A stretch of DNA of 46,970 bases from Deltaproteobacteria bacterium (GTDB lineage: Bacteria; Desulfobacterota; Binatia; Binatales; Binataceae): positions 1-46,970 of the forward strand of contig JAFAHS010000237.1 in the NCBI GenBank assembly GCA_019237115.1, given 5' to 3'. Position 1 is the first letter of the stretch, and each line of letters starts with the position of its first letter. Made by a program: the position numbers and the translations under genes. The notes beneath the pieces are model-generated. The model was not told the DNA's origin and did no database searches. It saw only the letters and a program-made list of their open reading frames with translations. Positions 35,737 to 44,488 of this stretch are shown one piece after another.

Positions 35737-36525
35737 TCAGTACTTTCCGGCCTTGCCCATGCTCTGGTTGTAGCGCTGCTGGCCGGACTTGAGCTGTCCG
35801 TAGGTTCCGGTCTCGAAATGTTTCGAGTCCGCCACGAAGGTCAAATGCCGATGCAGATCTGCGACCGACTGCTCCACGCCTACCTCGGCAACTTCCTGCG
35901 CGTGGATCCAGCGGCCTTCCTTCTGCACGAAATTCACCAGGCTGGTGAGGCTCTGCTGGAAACCCTTCTGCGTCTTTGAAAATTTTGAAGTCCACACGAC
36001 CTGCTTGGTTGTCATGTCCATGAATTTGAGTGCGAAGGTCACCGCTGCCGGTTTCGCATCCGAGTCGTCGATGCCCACGCGTTCCTGGTACCGTTCGACG
36101 GTACCGAACAGAACCCCGTCGGCAGCAACCAGACGTCCCAGCGCGAACGCGTTGCCCTCGAGGTCGGCGGGAGTCGAGGGTGGCAAATTCTGCAAGGCCT
36201 GGTTCACATCGTCGAGCGGTATGACCTGCCAACCCCCGGCCAGCGTGGCCTGACTGTACAACTCGGCCGTTATGGCATCGGTGGCTCCCTGAGCCAACGG
36301 CGTGCCTCCCTGGGGCGGATCACCTACCAATGGCAAGATCGTGATCCGGTCGATGCTAAGCTGCTTCATCGCCGGCGCGGCCTCGGTCTTCGCATCCTTG
36401 GGCGCCAGCGCGGATATTTCATCCTTGGCGCTGTCGAATGCGTTGCCGGCCGCCGCCGTGCATCCACCGACAATAACCGCCGCGAGGAAGGCGAGCGCGA
36501 CCGTGGTGCAGCGTCCACGCCTCAC
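35737..36525 (-). CDS. Lipoprotein with CsgG/TolB-like domain
   Basis: 262 aa from a GTG at 36525 that overlaps the aspS stop as GTGA, a classic coupling signal. The signal sequence ends in lipobox VIVGGC. The mature domain (ITILPLVGDPP, AITAELYSQATLAGGWQVIP, ALGRLVAADGVLFGTVERYQE, LKFMDMTTKQVVWTSKFSKT) has the pattern of the CsgG/LpoB/TolB-N-like fold. Such lipoproteins sit at the outer membrane and serve secretion or cell-wall enzymes. The exact family is not certain. The frame extends upstream into aspS but only the GTG gives a signal peptide. Confidence 0.78.
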   Translation of the reverse strand: MRRGRCTTVALAFLAAVIVGGCTAAAGNAFDSAKDEISALAPKDAKTEAAPAMKQLSIDRITILPLVGDPPQGGTPLAQGATDAITAELYSQATLAGGWQVIPLDDVNQALQNLPPSTPADLEGNAFALGRLVAADGVLFGTVERYQERVGIDDSDAKPAAVTFALKFMDMTTKQVVWTSKFSKTQKGFQQSLTSLVNFVQKEGRWIHAQEVAEVGVEQSVADLHRHLTFVADSKHFETGTYGQLKSGQQRYNQSMGKAGKY

Positions 36526-38315
36526 AGGGTCACCTTGATCGCGAGTTCCTTGAGCTGACGTGCATCCACTTCGGAGGGTGCGCCGCTCATCGGGTCGACT
36601 GCCTTGCCGGTCTTCGGAAAGGCCAGCACGTCGCGCAACGAGTCCGTTCCGCACAGCATCATACATAGCCGATCGACGCCGAAAGCGCATCCACCATGCG
36701 GGGGCGCGCCATAGGTGAGCGCCTCGATCAGGAATCCGAAGCGGTCCAGAGCCTCCTCGCGATTGAACCCGAGCACCTCGAGCACCTTGAGTTGCAACTC
36801 GCGGCTGTGGATACGAATCGAACCACCACCCAGCTCTTCTCCGTTGAGAACCATATCGTAGGCCAGCGCGCGCATGCTCAACGGCGCCGAATCCAGCGCC
36901 CCGAGATCCTCGGGATGAGGCGCGGTAAACGGATGGTTCACCGACATCATCCGCCGATCTTCTTCGCTGTATTCAAACAGCGGGAAATCTACCACCCAGA
37001 GGAACTTGAGTTCCCCGCTCCTGGCGAGACCGAATTTTGCGCCCAGGCTCAGCCGGATGTCCGCCAGCACCGGACGCAACCGCCTCGCCTCGCCTGCAAC
37101 CATGAGCAGCGTGTCACCGGTCTGGAGTTGCGCGACTTCCGCAGCGCGCGCACGTTCAGCCTCACCCAGGTACTTGGCACTCGGCCCTTGCCACGCGCCG
37201 TCACCGACTTTTACCCAGGCGAGCCCCAACCCGTGGCGCGCACGCAGGGTCTCGGTCATTTCGTCAAGTTCGCGCCGGCTTAGTGGATGTGCCGCCGGCA
37301 GATTGATCCCATAAATCGATTGCCCGCGCGCCAGCAAATCGGCAAATACCTTGAACGAGGTTCCCGCGAAGGCGGCGGTCAGGTTTTTCAGTTCCAGTCC
37401 GAAGCGCAGGTCCGGGCGGTCGATACCGAATCGTTCCAGCGCCTCAGCGTAGGGCATCTTCATGAACGGCGGCTTGATTTCGATCCCGTGCACCCTGCGG
37501 TAGGCGGCCGCGACCATGCCTTCCGCGACTGCCATCACGTCGTCGGGGCGCGGGCAGGTCATCTCGAGATCGATCTGGCTGAACTCGGGCTGGCGATTCG
37601 CCCGCAAGTCTTCGTCACGGAAGCAGCGCGCGATCTGGTAGTAGCGATCGAAGCCGGCGACCATCAGGAGCTGCTTCAACAGCTGAGGTGATTGCGGCAG
37701 CGCGTAGAACCTGCCGGGATTCACCCGGCTTGGAACCAGGTAGTCGCGCGCACCCTCGGGCGTCGACTTCCATAGAATTGGTGTCTCCACTTCCACGAAC
37801 CCGTCGGCATCGAGGAAGTCGCGGATCGCCTTGAGCGCCTGATGGCGGGCGCGCAGGTTGCGCTGCATGGCAGGCCGCCGCAGGTCGAGGTAGCGGTACT
37901 TGAGCCGAATATCTTCTGCGGCCGTATCGCCGTCGCCGATCGGAAAGGGCGGCGGCGCAGACGGGTTGACGATCTCGAAGTCGGCGACCATCACTTCAAT
38001 CTGACCGGTCGGGAGTTCCTGGTTGACGGTTCCCTCGCTGCGCAGGACGACTTTGCCGCGCGCCGCAACGAAGTACTCCGAGCGCGCGTCCGCGCCCGCA
38101 TCGTGAGCCGCGGCGCTGGTCTCGGGATTCAAAACCAGCTGGATGAGCCCCGCGTGGTCCCGCAAATCGATGAAGATGAGGCCGCCGTGGTCGCGCCGCG
38201 TCTGCACCCATCCGAGCAAAGCCACTTCGCGGCCCGCGTCCGTGGCGCGCAGGGTTCCGCAATAGGCGGTTCGCTGCCAGGGCGGAAGGGGTGAATATGC
38301 TTCTTGGTCGGCCAT
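36522..38315 (-). CDS. aspS: Aspartyl-tRNA synthetase, probably non-discriminating
   Basis: 597 aa from the ATG at 38315. Class II motifs: motif 2 FRDEDLRANRQPEFSQIDLEM, motif 3 GCAFGVDRL. The GAD insertion lies in the middle, and an N-terminal OB anticodon domain is present. The anticodon loop has RRDHGGLIFIDLRD; His in DHGG is the residue reported for non-discriminating bacterial AspRS that also charges tRNA-Asn, where E. coli has Leu. This predicts a GatCAB route to Asn-tRNA. It lies 48 bp after hisS and is coupled to the lipoprotein gene downstream. Confidence 0.96.
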   Translation of the reverse strand: MADQEAYSPLPPWQRTAYCGTLRATDAGREVALLGWVQTRRDHGGLIFIDLRDHAGLIQLVLNPETSAAAHDAGADARSEYFVAARGKVVLRSEGTVNQELPTGQIEVMVADFEIVNPSAPPPFPIGDGDTAAEDIRLKYRYLDLRRPAMQRNLRARHQALKAIRDFLDADGFVEVETPILWKSTPEGARDYLVPSRVNPGRFYALPQSPQLLKQLLMVAGFDRYYQIARCFRDEDLRANRQPEFSQIDLEMTCPRPDDVMAVAEGMVAAAYRRVHGIEIKPPFMKMPYAEALERFGIDRPDLRFGLELKNLTAAFAGTSFKVFADLLARGQSIYGINLPAAHPLSRRELDEMTETLRARHGLGLAWVKVGDGAWQGPSAKYLGEAERARAAEVAQLQTGDTLLMVAGEARRLRPVLADIRLSLGAKFGLARSGELKFLWVVDFPLFEYSEEDRRMMSVNHPFTAPHPEDLGALDSAPLSMRALAYDMVLNGEELGGGSIRIHSRELQLKVLEVLGFNREEALDRFGFLIEALTYGAPPHGGCAFGVDRLCMMLCGTDSLRDVLAFPKTGKAVDPMSGAPSEVDARQLKELAIKVTL

Positions 38316-38363
38316 TTTTAAGTCTTTTGGAAGGATACCTGCCGTCAGTGGAGCATGAAACAC

Positions 38364-39620
38364 TCAGCTCGCGAGGGCCGCGCCGACAATGTGCGCCAGT
38401 TGGGTTGCTGGGACTTCGCTCTGCTTGCTCAAAAGCAAATCTCGCAGCTGGACCACGCCGCGTTTAAGCTCATCTTCGCCCACAATCACCGCGAAGCGGG
38501 CGCCGATTTTCGAGGCGCGTCCAAGCAGCGCCTTGATTTTGCGCTCCGGCGAGAGAACCTCGACGTCGATCTGCCCGGCGCGCAGCGTCCGCGCCAGCCC
38601 GGCGGCGTGGTGAAGCGCAGGTTCCCCCAGCGCGATGATCACGGCAGCGGGGCTTAGCGCCGCGAGCTTATTGGCGGCCTGCACTGCCAGCGCGACGCGG
38701 TCGATGCCGATCCCGAATCCGATTCCCGCGACGGGGGCCCCGCCCAACATTTCCACGAAGCCGTCGTATCTTCCGCCGCCGGCGACGGTGTTTTGCGCGC
38801 CCAGGTTTGCGGACTTAACTTCGAAGGTCGTGCGCGTGTAGTAGTCCAGGCCGCGGACCAACCTGTAGTTCTCGACAAAGGCAACCCCCGCGGCGTCAAG
38901 CAGGGATTTGACGGTGTCGTAGTGAGTTCGGCAGGGGACGCACAGGTACTCGATGCTTTTGGGCGCTGACTCGACCAGCGCCGCGTCAGTTTTGCAATCG
39001 AGCAGCCGCAGCGGATTCTGGCGCAGGCGCCGCCGGCAATCATCGCAAAGCTGCGCTTCGTGTTTGAGCCCGAAATCGAGCACCGCCTGGCGGAACTTGG
39101 GTCGGCACTCGTGGTCTCCGATCGAATTGATTTCGAAACTGAGCTCTAGATCCAACGCGCCACGTAGATCGTCGAGGAGAGTGAGCAGCTCCGCATCGCA
39201 GGCCGCATCCGGGCGGCCGAAAATTTCGACGCCGAACTGGAAGTGCTGGCGATAGCGGCCCTTCTGGGGGCGTTCCCTGCGAAAAACCGGCCCGCTGTAG
39301 AAGAACCGCTGTTCGGGATCGCTGCGATCGAGGCCCGCCTCGATGTAGGCGCGCACGACGCCGGCAGTTCCTTCGGGCCGCAGCGCGACCACGGTCTCAC
39401 CCTGGTCCCGGTCGGTGAACGAATAGATCTGCTTTTCGACCAGATCCGACGTTTCACCCGCGGTCCGCTGGAAGAGCTGCACCGCTTCCAGGACCGGCGT
39501 GCGAATTTCGCCGATGTTGTAGCGGCGCATCAGCCCTCGCGCCCGCTCCTCGACCAGGGCCATGGTCTGCGCATCGACCCCGAGGATGTCTCGAAATCCC
39601 CTTAAGCGTGTCAGTTCCAT
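38364..39620 (-). CDS. hisS: Histidyl-tRNA synthetase
   Basis: 418 aa. HisA motif LVRGLDYYTRTTFE, motif 2 FRRERPQKGRYRQFHQF-type region, GGRYDGFVEMLGG, and the C-terminal anticodon domain. A Cys cluster (LCDDC...LDCK...LCVPC) as in many bacterial HisRS probably binds zinc. Charges tRNA-His. Followed by aspS in the common hisS-aspS order. Confidence 0.97.
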   Translation of the reverse strand: MELTRLRGFRDILGVDAQTMALVEERARGLMRRYNIGEIRTPVLEAVQLFQRTAGETSDLVEKQIYSFTDRDQGETVVALRPEGTAGVVRAYIEAGLDRSDPEQRFFYSGPVFRRERPQKGRYRQHFQFGVEIFGRPDAACDAELLTLLDDLRGALDLELSFEINSIGDHECRPKFRQAVLDFGLKHEAQLCDDCRRRLRQNPLRLLDCKTDAALVESAPKSIEYLCVPCRTHYDTVKSLLDAAGVAFVENYRLVRGLDYYTRTTFEVKSANLGAQNTVAGGGRYDGFVEMLGGAPVAGIGFGIGIDRVALAVQAANKLAALSPAAVIIALGEPALHHAAGLARTLRAGQIDVEVLSPERKIKALLGRASKIGARFAVIVGEDELKRGVVQLRDLLLSKQSEVPATQLAHIVGAALAS

Positions 39621-39735
39621 TCAGCTCTGGCTTCCTGCGGCGCGCACCCTGCGCTACCCGACCAGCTCGGTGCTTTTGTCACCGTGGTTCGGTCGTCTGA
39701 AGCGTTTCGACAATCTAAACATCGCTCCAGCAAAG

Positions 39736-39766
39736 AAAAAGGGCCGCCTCGCGAGCGGCCCTTTTT
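39736..39766 (-). terminator. Rho-independent terminator after the thiolase gene
   Basis: A perfect stem, GGGCCGC and GCGGCCC with a seven-base loop, is flanked by five A on one side and five T on the other, so it can act on both strands. It sits 29 bp after the thiolase stop and before hisS, closing the DUF35-thiolase unit. Confidence 0.9.
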
Positions 39767-39795
39767 CGGTGCCGAGTAAGGCGTCTAGGCCATCA

Positions 39796-40959
39796 TCATA
39801 CCGTCAGGACATGGATGGTGCAGGCCGAGCCCAGCCCGATGACGTGGGCCTGGCCGACCTTCGCGTTGGGAACCTGGCGTTCCTTCGCGCGCTCGTCCTG
39901 GGTGATATGCCAAACGACTTCGCAAATGTTCGCGACGCCGGTCGCGCCGAGCGGGTGGCCCTTTGACAAGAGGCCGCCCGAAACATTCACCGGCGCGTGA
40001 CCACCCAGGTCAGGGTGGCATCCGCCCTTGGTATCAATGAACTTGGCGGCTTCGCCGTCTCCGCACAACCCGAGGTTCTCGTAGTGCACGAGTTCCGCGG
40101 TCGCAAAGCAATCGTGAAGCTCGGTCAGCGCAACGTCCTTGGGTCCAATACCAGCCTTCTCGTACGCCTGCTTGGAGGCGCGCCGGGTGAGAGTGCTCAC
40201 GTCGGGAAGAGTCAGGTCGCGGTCGGTGTACGGATCGGAGGTGAGCACCGAAGCCGCCACCTTGGCCCGCTTGCGGCCACCTGCCAGCTGCTTGAGCTTG
40301 TCTTCGGAGACAAGAATCGCCGCCGCGGCACCGTCTCCGGTCGGGCAGCACATGTACAGCGTGTTTGGATAGCCGACCATGCGGGCGTTCATCACGTCCT
40401 CGAGCGACACTTCGTTGCGGTATTGCGAGAACGGGTTTCTGGTCGCGTGTTTGTGCGACTTCACCGAAATCTTGGCGAAGTGCTCCAGCTTGGTTCCGTA
40501 CTTGCGCATATGCTCGATGCCGGCCTGCCCGAACACCGCGGGCATCAGTCCCGACCCGAGCTTGCCTTCGGTCCCGTAGGCGGGATCAGCGCCGCCGCCT
40601 CCACCGCCGAGCAGGCCCTGCTTGCCCATCTGCTCGACTCCAACCGCCATCGAGACGTCGTACATGCCCGAAGCGACCGCCATGTAAGCTTCCCGAAACG
40701 CGGTCGAGCCGGTCGCGCACGCATTCGAAACGTTGATGACCGGAATGCCGGTCTGACCGATCTGCTGAAGAATGCGCTGACCTACCATGGCATTGGCCTG
40801 GTAGAGATTCCCGCAGGCGAACATCTCGATATCTTTGATGCCAATGCCCGCATCCTTCATCGCGATCAACGCCGCTTCGCCGCCAAGTTCCGGAACGGTC
40901 TTCTCCGGGTAGCGCCCGAACTTGATCATCCCGGTACCGAGAACGTAGACATTTCGCAT
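39796..40959 (-). CDS. Thiolase-family protein (lipid-transfer/SCP2 type)
   Basis: 387 aa. Nucleophile C81 in VSNACATGS; ELHDCFATAEL; H335 in LLSKGHPLGATG; C380 in GLGSACTI. This is the thiolase fold, of the subgroup encoded with DUF35 proteins. Such pairs act as thiolases or as retro-aldolases in side-chain degradation of steroids and related acyl-CoAs. The Gly-rich stretch GLLGGGGGGADPAYG is a family loop. ATG after GGAGG. The DUF35 gene is 80 bp upstream and the terminator is downstream, giving a two-gene operon. Confidence 0.9.
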   Translation of the reverse strand: MRNVYVLGTGMIKFGRYPEKTVPELGGEAALIAMKDAGIGIKDIEMFACGNLYQANAMVGQRILQQIGQTGIPVINVSNACATGSTAFREAYMAVASGMYDVSMAVGVEQMGKQGLLGGGGGGADPAYGTEGKLGSGLMPAVFGQAGIEHMRKYGTKLEHFAKISVKSHKHATRNPFSQYRNEVSLEDVMNARMVGYPNTLYMCCPTGDGAAAAILVSEDKLKQLAGGRKRAKVAASVLTSDPYTDRDLTLPDVSTLTRRASKQAYEKAGIGPKDVALTELHDCFATAELVHYENLGLCGDGEAAKFIDTKGGCHPDLGGHAPVNVSGGLLSKGHPLGATGVANICEVVWHITQDERAKERQVPNAKVGQAHVIGLGSACTIHVLTV

Positions 40960-41039
40960 TTCAAAACCTCCTGGCGGCCCGGCCTTGCCGAGGTCCGTCG
41001 ATAGTTGGTTCGCGGCTTTCTGAGCCGATTAGCCTCGCG

Positions 41040-41480
41040 TCATTTGCTGGGCCGATATTGAAACGCCACCACCTCATGGCCTTCGCGATCCTTGGCGACC
41101 ACCGAGGTGACCAGCTCCACCGGCATATCAAATCCCTTTTTGGGATCCTTCTGCAGTTCTTCGTGATTCACGTCGATCAAGTTGGAACGGACGCTCACGC
41201 CCTCGGGCAAGTCCACGATCACCGTGATGTAGGGGGTCTTGATGCCTGGAAATGACTGATGCACAACCGAAAAAACATAGACCTTGCCCTTGTTGGAGAG
41301 GGCGATGGGTTTAAGCGTCCCGGTCGAGCCGCATTTCGAGCACGCCACACGTTTGGGATCGAGGAAGATCGCTCCGCACGTCGAGCACTTCTGGCCCTCC
41401 AGGTGTGGATTCGAGCCGAGTTTCAGAAAAGGAACAATCGGGCGCGGTCCCGAATCAGTTGCCTGGGCCTGTTCAGCCAT
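41040..41480 (-). CDS. DUF35 zinc-ribbon OB-fold protein (thiolase partner)
   Basis: 146 aa. Zinc ribbon C32-x2-C35 and C47-x2-C50 (KCSTCGAIFLDPKRVACSKCG), then an OB fold (KGKVYVFSVVHQSFPG, PYITVIVDLPEGVSVRSNL). The ATG at 41480 follows GGAGGA. DUF35 proteins bind acyl-CoA and form complexes with thiolase-like proteins; the partner is the next gene. Confidence 0.92.
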   Translation of the reverse strand: MAEQAQATDSGPRPIVPFLKLGSNPHLEGQKCSTCGAIFLDPKRVACSKCGSTGTLKPIALSNKGKVYVFSVVHQSFPGIKTPYITVIVDLPEGVSVRSNLIDVNHEELQKDPKKGFDMPVELVTSVVAKDREGHEVVAFQYRPSK

Positions 41481-41783
41481 GAAAATTCCTCCGAACGATG
41501 CTCGAACTTGTGCAAAACGGCCAAGAGCCGCCGTCGTGCCGTCTCCGGCGCGGAGTTTCCCACAGCCATCCAACTCCGTCAACCCGAAGGCCGTTCAACA
41601 TCAGCAATCCTAATGGTCGCCGTGTGCCGCGCGATTGGCTCTTGAAAATCGCCAGCCCACCACCGGCAGGAGGTCGCCCGTTTCCACGATCGCTATTCAT
41701 CCGATCTACGAACCGGGTGGCGGTTCTCCGGCGTTTGCACGTATGCTCGGCGATGGTAATCGATTGCTGAGAAAGGAATGGGG

Positions 41784-42275
41784 ATGGCTGCCGAGGAAAA
41801 CCGAGTTCAAGCAAGCGCGGAAACTATCACCGGTCTCATGGACGCCGAGCACAACCGGCTTCGCGACTTGTGGGAGCATACCACTGCGGCTCTTAAAGCC
41901 GAAGAATTTGCAAGGCTTCACGGCGTGGCGCGCGATTTGATAACCGCAGTCAAGCGGCACATCAGCGTTGAAGAGCAGATCCTGTTCCCCGCCATCGAAA
42001 GTAAAGGCAAAAACAACGAGCCCACCGAAGCGATGCGAATGGAGCATCGGCAGATGGAGCACATGCTCGAGCAGCTTGAGCCGCTCCTCACAGTTGCGGA
42101 GCTATGGACCGGCATCAACGCAATCGAAGGTCAGGAAATCGAACCCGGCGCCCTGCTCCGCAGTCACGAGAACAAGGAGCACGACGTGCTCTTTCCGCTT
42201 GCGGAGCAGCTGCTGGGCGCCGACGAGGCGCGCATGCTGGTTGGCCGAATGCGCACCGAGCTGAACAAGGCCTAG
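41784..42275 (+). CDS. Hemerythrin HHE domain protein
   Basis: 163 aa. Di-iron ligands in an HHE pattern: H23, H59, E63 (HISVEEQILFP), H88 (MEHRQMEH), H128 and E/H at 129-133 (SHENKEHDVLFP). Four-helix bundle, cytosolic. Likely binds O2 or NO, or handles iron. The ATG at 41784 is preferred over 41778 because AAGGA then has a six-base spacing. Converges with uvrC. Confidence 0.92.
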   Translation: MAAEENRVQASAETITGLMDAEHNRLRDLWEHTTAALKAEEFARLHGVARDLITAVKRHISVEEQILFPAIESKGKNNEPTEAMRMEHRQMEHMLEQLEPLLTVAELWTGINAIEGQEIEPGALLRSHENKEHDVLFPLAEQLLGADEARMLVGRMRTELNKA

Positions 42276-42305
42276 GAGCAAGGACCCCGGCGCCCGGCGT
42301 AAACC

Positions 42306-44381
42306 TCAATTCCTGAAGTCCAGCGAAGGTTCGGCCTTTTCCTCGGGCGCCGGTTCCGCGGCCGGCAGTTCGCTCTCGTCGCTTTCCTCCTGGTCAAGCA
42401 GCGCCGCCATCGCGTCCAGGTGGCGGCGAATTTCCTCGGCCAGTTCGCGGTTAAGCCCCTTGACCGCCGCGATTTCCTCGGGTGAGGCCTGACGAATTCG
42501 CCTGAGACTGCCGAAGTGCCGTAACAGCGCGCGCCGACGCACGGGCCCGATTCCCTCGATGTCGTCCAGCACCGAGCGCATCCGGGCGCGCCGTCGCAGC
42601 TCGCGGTTGTAGGTTATCGCGAAGCGATGCGCTTCGTCGCGCACCCGTACCAACAGAAACAGCGCGGTGGAGTTCTTCGCCAGCACGATCGGATCCTTGC
42701 GATTGGGCAAAAAGACCCGTTCCTCCGATTTGGTTACCTCCTTGGCGCGTCGATCGTTGAGCACGTGCTGCTTGGCGAGTGATACGCAATCGATCTGATC
42801 GGCCAGCTGGTGCTCCCGCAAAACCTGAAGTGCCACATTAAGTTGGCCTTTGCCCCCGTCTATGACCCAGAGGTCGGGATATTCGTTCTCGCGCTTGGCG
42901 CGTTCCGCCCTGCGCCCCAGTACTTCGGCCAGGCTGGCAAAATCGTCCTGGCCCTCGAAGCCGCGAATCCGGTAGCGGCGGTAGCGATTCTTGTCGGGTT
43001 CGCCTTCGTCGAAGGTCACCTGCGAGCCGACCACCATGGAACCCTGCAGATTGGAAATGTCATAGCATTCGATGCGCTTGGGGGAGTTGCGCAGATGCAA
43101 TTTGGTGCGCAGTTCCTCGAGCATCTTCTCGCGGGTCTGCTCGTTGTCGCGGCGTGCCTCGAAACTCTGGTGTGCGTTCTCCATCGCCATTTCCAGCAGC
43201 CGCAGCTTCTCGCCACGCTGGGGCACCAATACCTCGGTCTTCTTGCCGCGGCGTTCCGACCATAGTTCCGCGCGCACCTCGGCGTCTTCGAGCGCGACCG
43301 GGAGGATGACCTCGTCGGGAATGATGCGGGGCCCCTGGTAGTACTGCGTCAGGAGATCGCCAAGCACCTCCTCGTCGGGAAATTCGAGATCCTGAAAACT
43401 CCATCCCTGCGTGCTGGTCAGCTTGCCGCCGCGCACGATGAGCACGATCGCCTCGATGAAGCCGCCCTCGCGATAGAGCCCGAAGATGTCCTGGTCGATT
43501 CCCCAGTGATGGAGCACGGTCTGGCGTTCGACGGTCTTTTCGATCGCGCGCACCCGATCGCGAATCTTCGCGGCGCTCTCGAATTCGAGCCGCGAGGCGT
43601 GCGCCTTCATCTGCTCGCGTAGCTCGCGCAGCAGTTCCAGGTTCTTCCCTTCCAGCAGCATCTGCGCGGCCTGCAGGTGCTTGCCGTATTCGGCGCGATC
43701 CACGGTGAGGCAGCACGGCCCCAGGCAGCGCTTGATCTGATATTCGAGACACGGCCGCGAACGATTGCGAAACACCCCGTCCGAGCAGGTCCGCAGCGGA
43801 AAGACCTTGCGAATGACGTCGATGGTTTCGCGCAACCCGTCCGCCGATCCGAACGGACCGAAGTATTTACCGCCGTCCTTGACGATGCGCCGCGTCACCG
43901 TGATTCGCGGCCAGGGATGATTGGTGATCTTGGCGCTCAGGTACGATTTGTCGTCCTTGAGCCGGATGTTGTAGCGCGGCTTGTACTGCTTGATGAGATT
44001 GTTCTCGAGGATCAGGGCTTCCTTTTCGCTGGCGGTTACGATGGTCTCGAAACTGCGGACCCGCCGCATCAGGAAGCGCACCTGGAACCGCCCGTCGCCC
44101 TGCTCTCCGTCGCTGCCGCGAAAATAGGCGCGCACCCGCGGGCGCAGCGACTTGGCCTTGCCCACATAGAGCACCTTGCCGGCCCGATCTTTGAGCAGGT
44201 ATACGCCCGCGGAGGCCGGGATGGTCTCGAGCTGGCGGGTCAGCGGATCTTCGTCGGCCGTGAGCGTCAGCGCGGGGCGGTTTGCGGATTCGCTTGGGTC
44301 TGTGGCCGGGTAGTCTATGAGCGATCCGTGGCGCGGACCCTGGGGCGCGTGCTCGGGCGGCGCTTTCTCATCTTCAGACAT
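42306..44381 (-). CDS. uvrC: UvrABC excinuclease subunit C
   Basis: 691 aa. GIY-YIG domain GVYLLKD...VLYVGKAKSLRPR; Cys cluster CLEYQIKRCLGPCC; UVR motif EFESAAKIRDRVRAIE; RNase H-like endonuclease IECYDISNLQGS...VIDGGKGQLNVAL; tandem HhH near 610-660 (IEGIGPVRRRALLRHFGS). The N-terminus carries about 45 extra, Pro/Glu-rich residues before the usual start, and the C-terminus an acidic tail, so the true start may be internal. Makes both incisions in nucleotide excision repair. uvrB lies about 2 kb away. Confidence 0.96.
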   Translation of the reverse strand: MSEDEKAPPEHAPQGPRHGSLIDYPATDPSESANRPALTLTADEDPLTRQLETIPASAGVYLLKDRAGKVLYVGKAKSLRPRVRAYFRGSDGEQGDGRFQVRFLMRRVRSFETIVTASEKEALILENNLIKQYKPRYNIRLKDDKSYLSAKITNHPWPRITVTRRIVKDGGKYFGPFGSADGLRETIDVIRKVFPLRTCSDGVFRNRSRPCLEYQIKRCLGPCCLTVDRAEYGKHLQAAQMLLEGKNLELLRELREQMKAHASRLEFESAAKIRDRVRAIEKTVERQTVLHHWGIDQDIFGLYREGGFIEAIVLIVRGGKLTSTQGWSFQDLEFPDEEVLGDLLTQYYQGPRIIPDEVILPVALEDAEVRAELWSERRGKKTEVLVPQRGEKLRLLEMAMENAHQSFEARRDNEQTREKMLEELRTKLHLRNSPKRIECYDISNLQGSMVVGSQVTFDEGEPDKNRYRRYRIRGFEGQDDFASLAEVLGRRAERAKRENEYPDLWVIDGGKGQLNVALQVLREHQLADQIDCVSLAKQHVLNDRRAKEVTKSEERVFLPNRKDPIVLAKNSTALFLLVRVRDEAHRFAITYNRELRRRARMRSVLDDIEGIGPVRRRALLRHFGSLRRIRQASPEEIAAVKGLNRELAEEIRRHLDAMAALLDQEESDESELPAAEPAPEEKAEPSLDFRN

Positions 44382-44392
44382 TGCGCTTCATC

Positions 44393-44398
44393 ATTATA
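44393..44398 (-). promoter_or_regulatory. Candidate -10 box for uvrC
   Basis: TATAAT on the minus strand, 11 nt before the annotated uvrC ATG. No convincing -35 at 17 bp. If used, the transcript would start very near this ATG, giving a leaderless mRNA or pointing to a start further inside the gene. Confidence 0.3.
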
Positions 44399-44488
44399 CC
44401 ACCGAGATCGTACATACCCCTCAGGTTGGCGGCGACTTGGCCAGCCGTGCTATTGCGCGGTGAGTAGGGGGCGCAAGGAGGCAGATTG

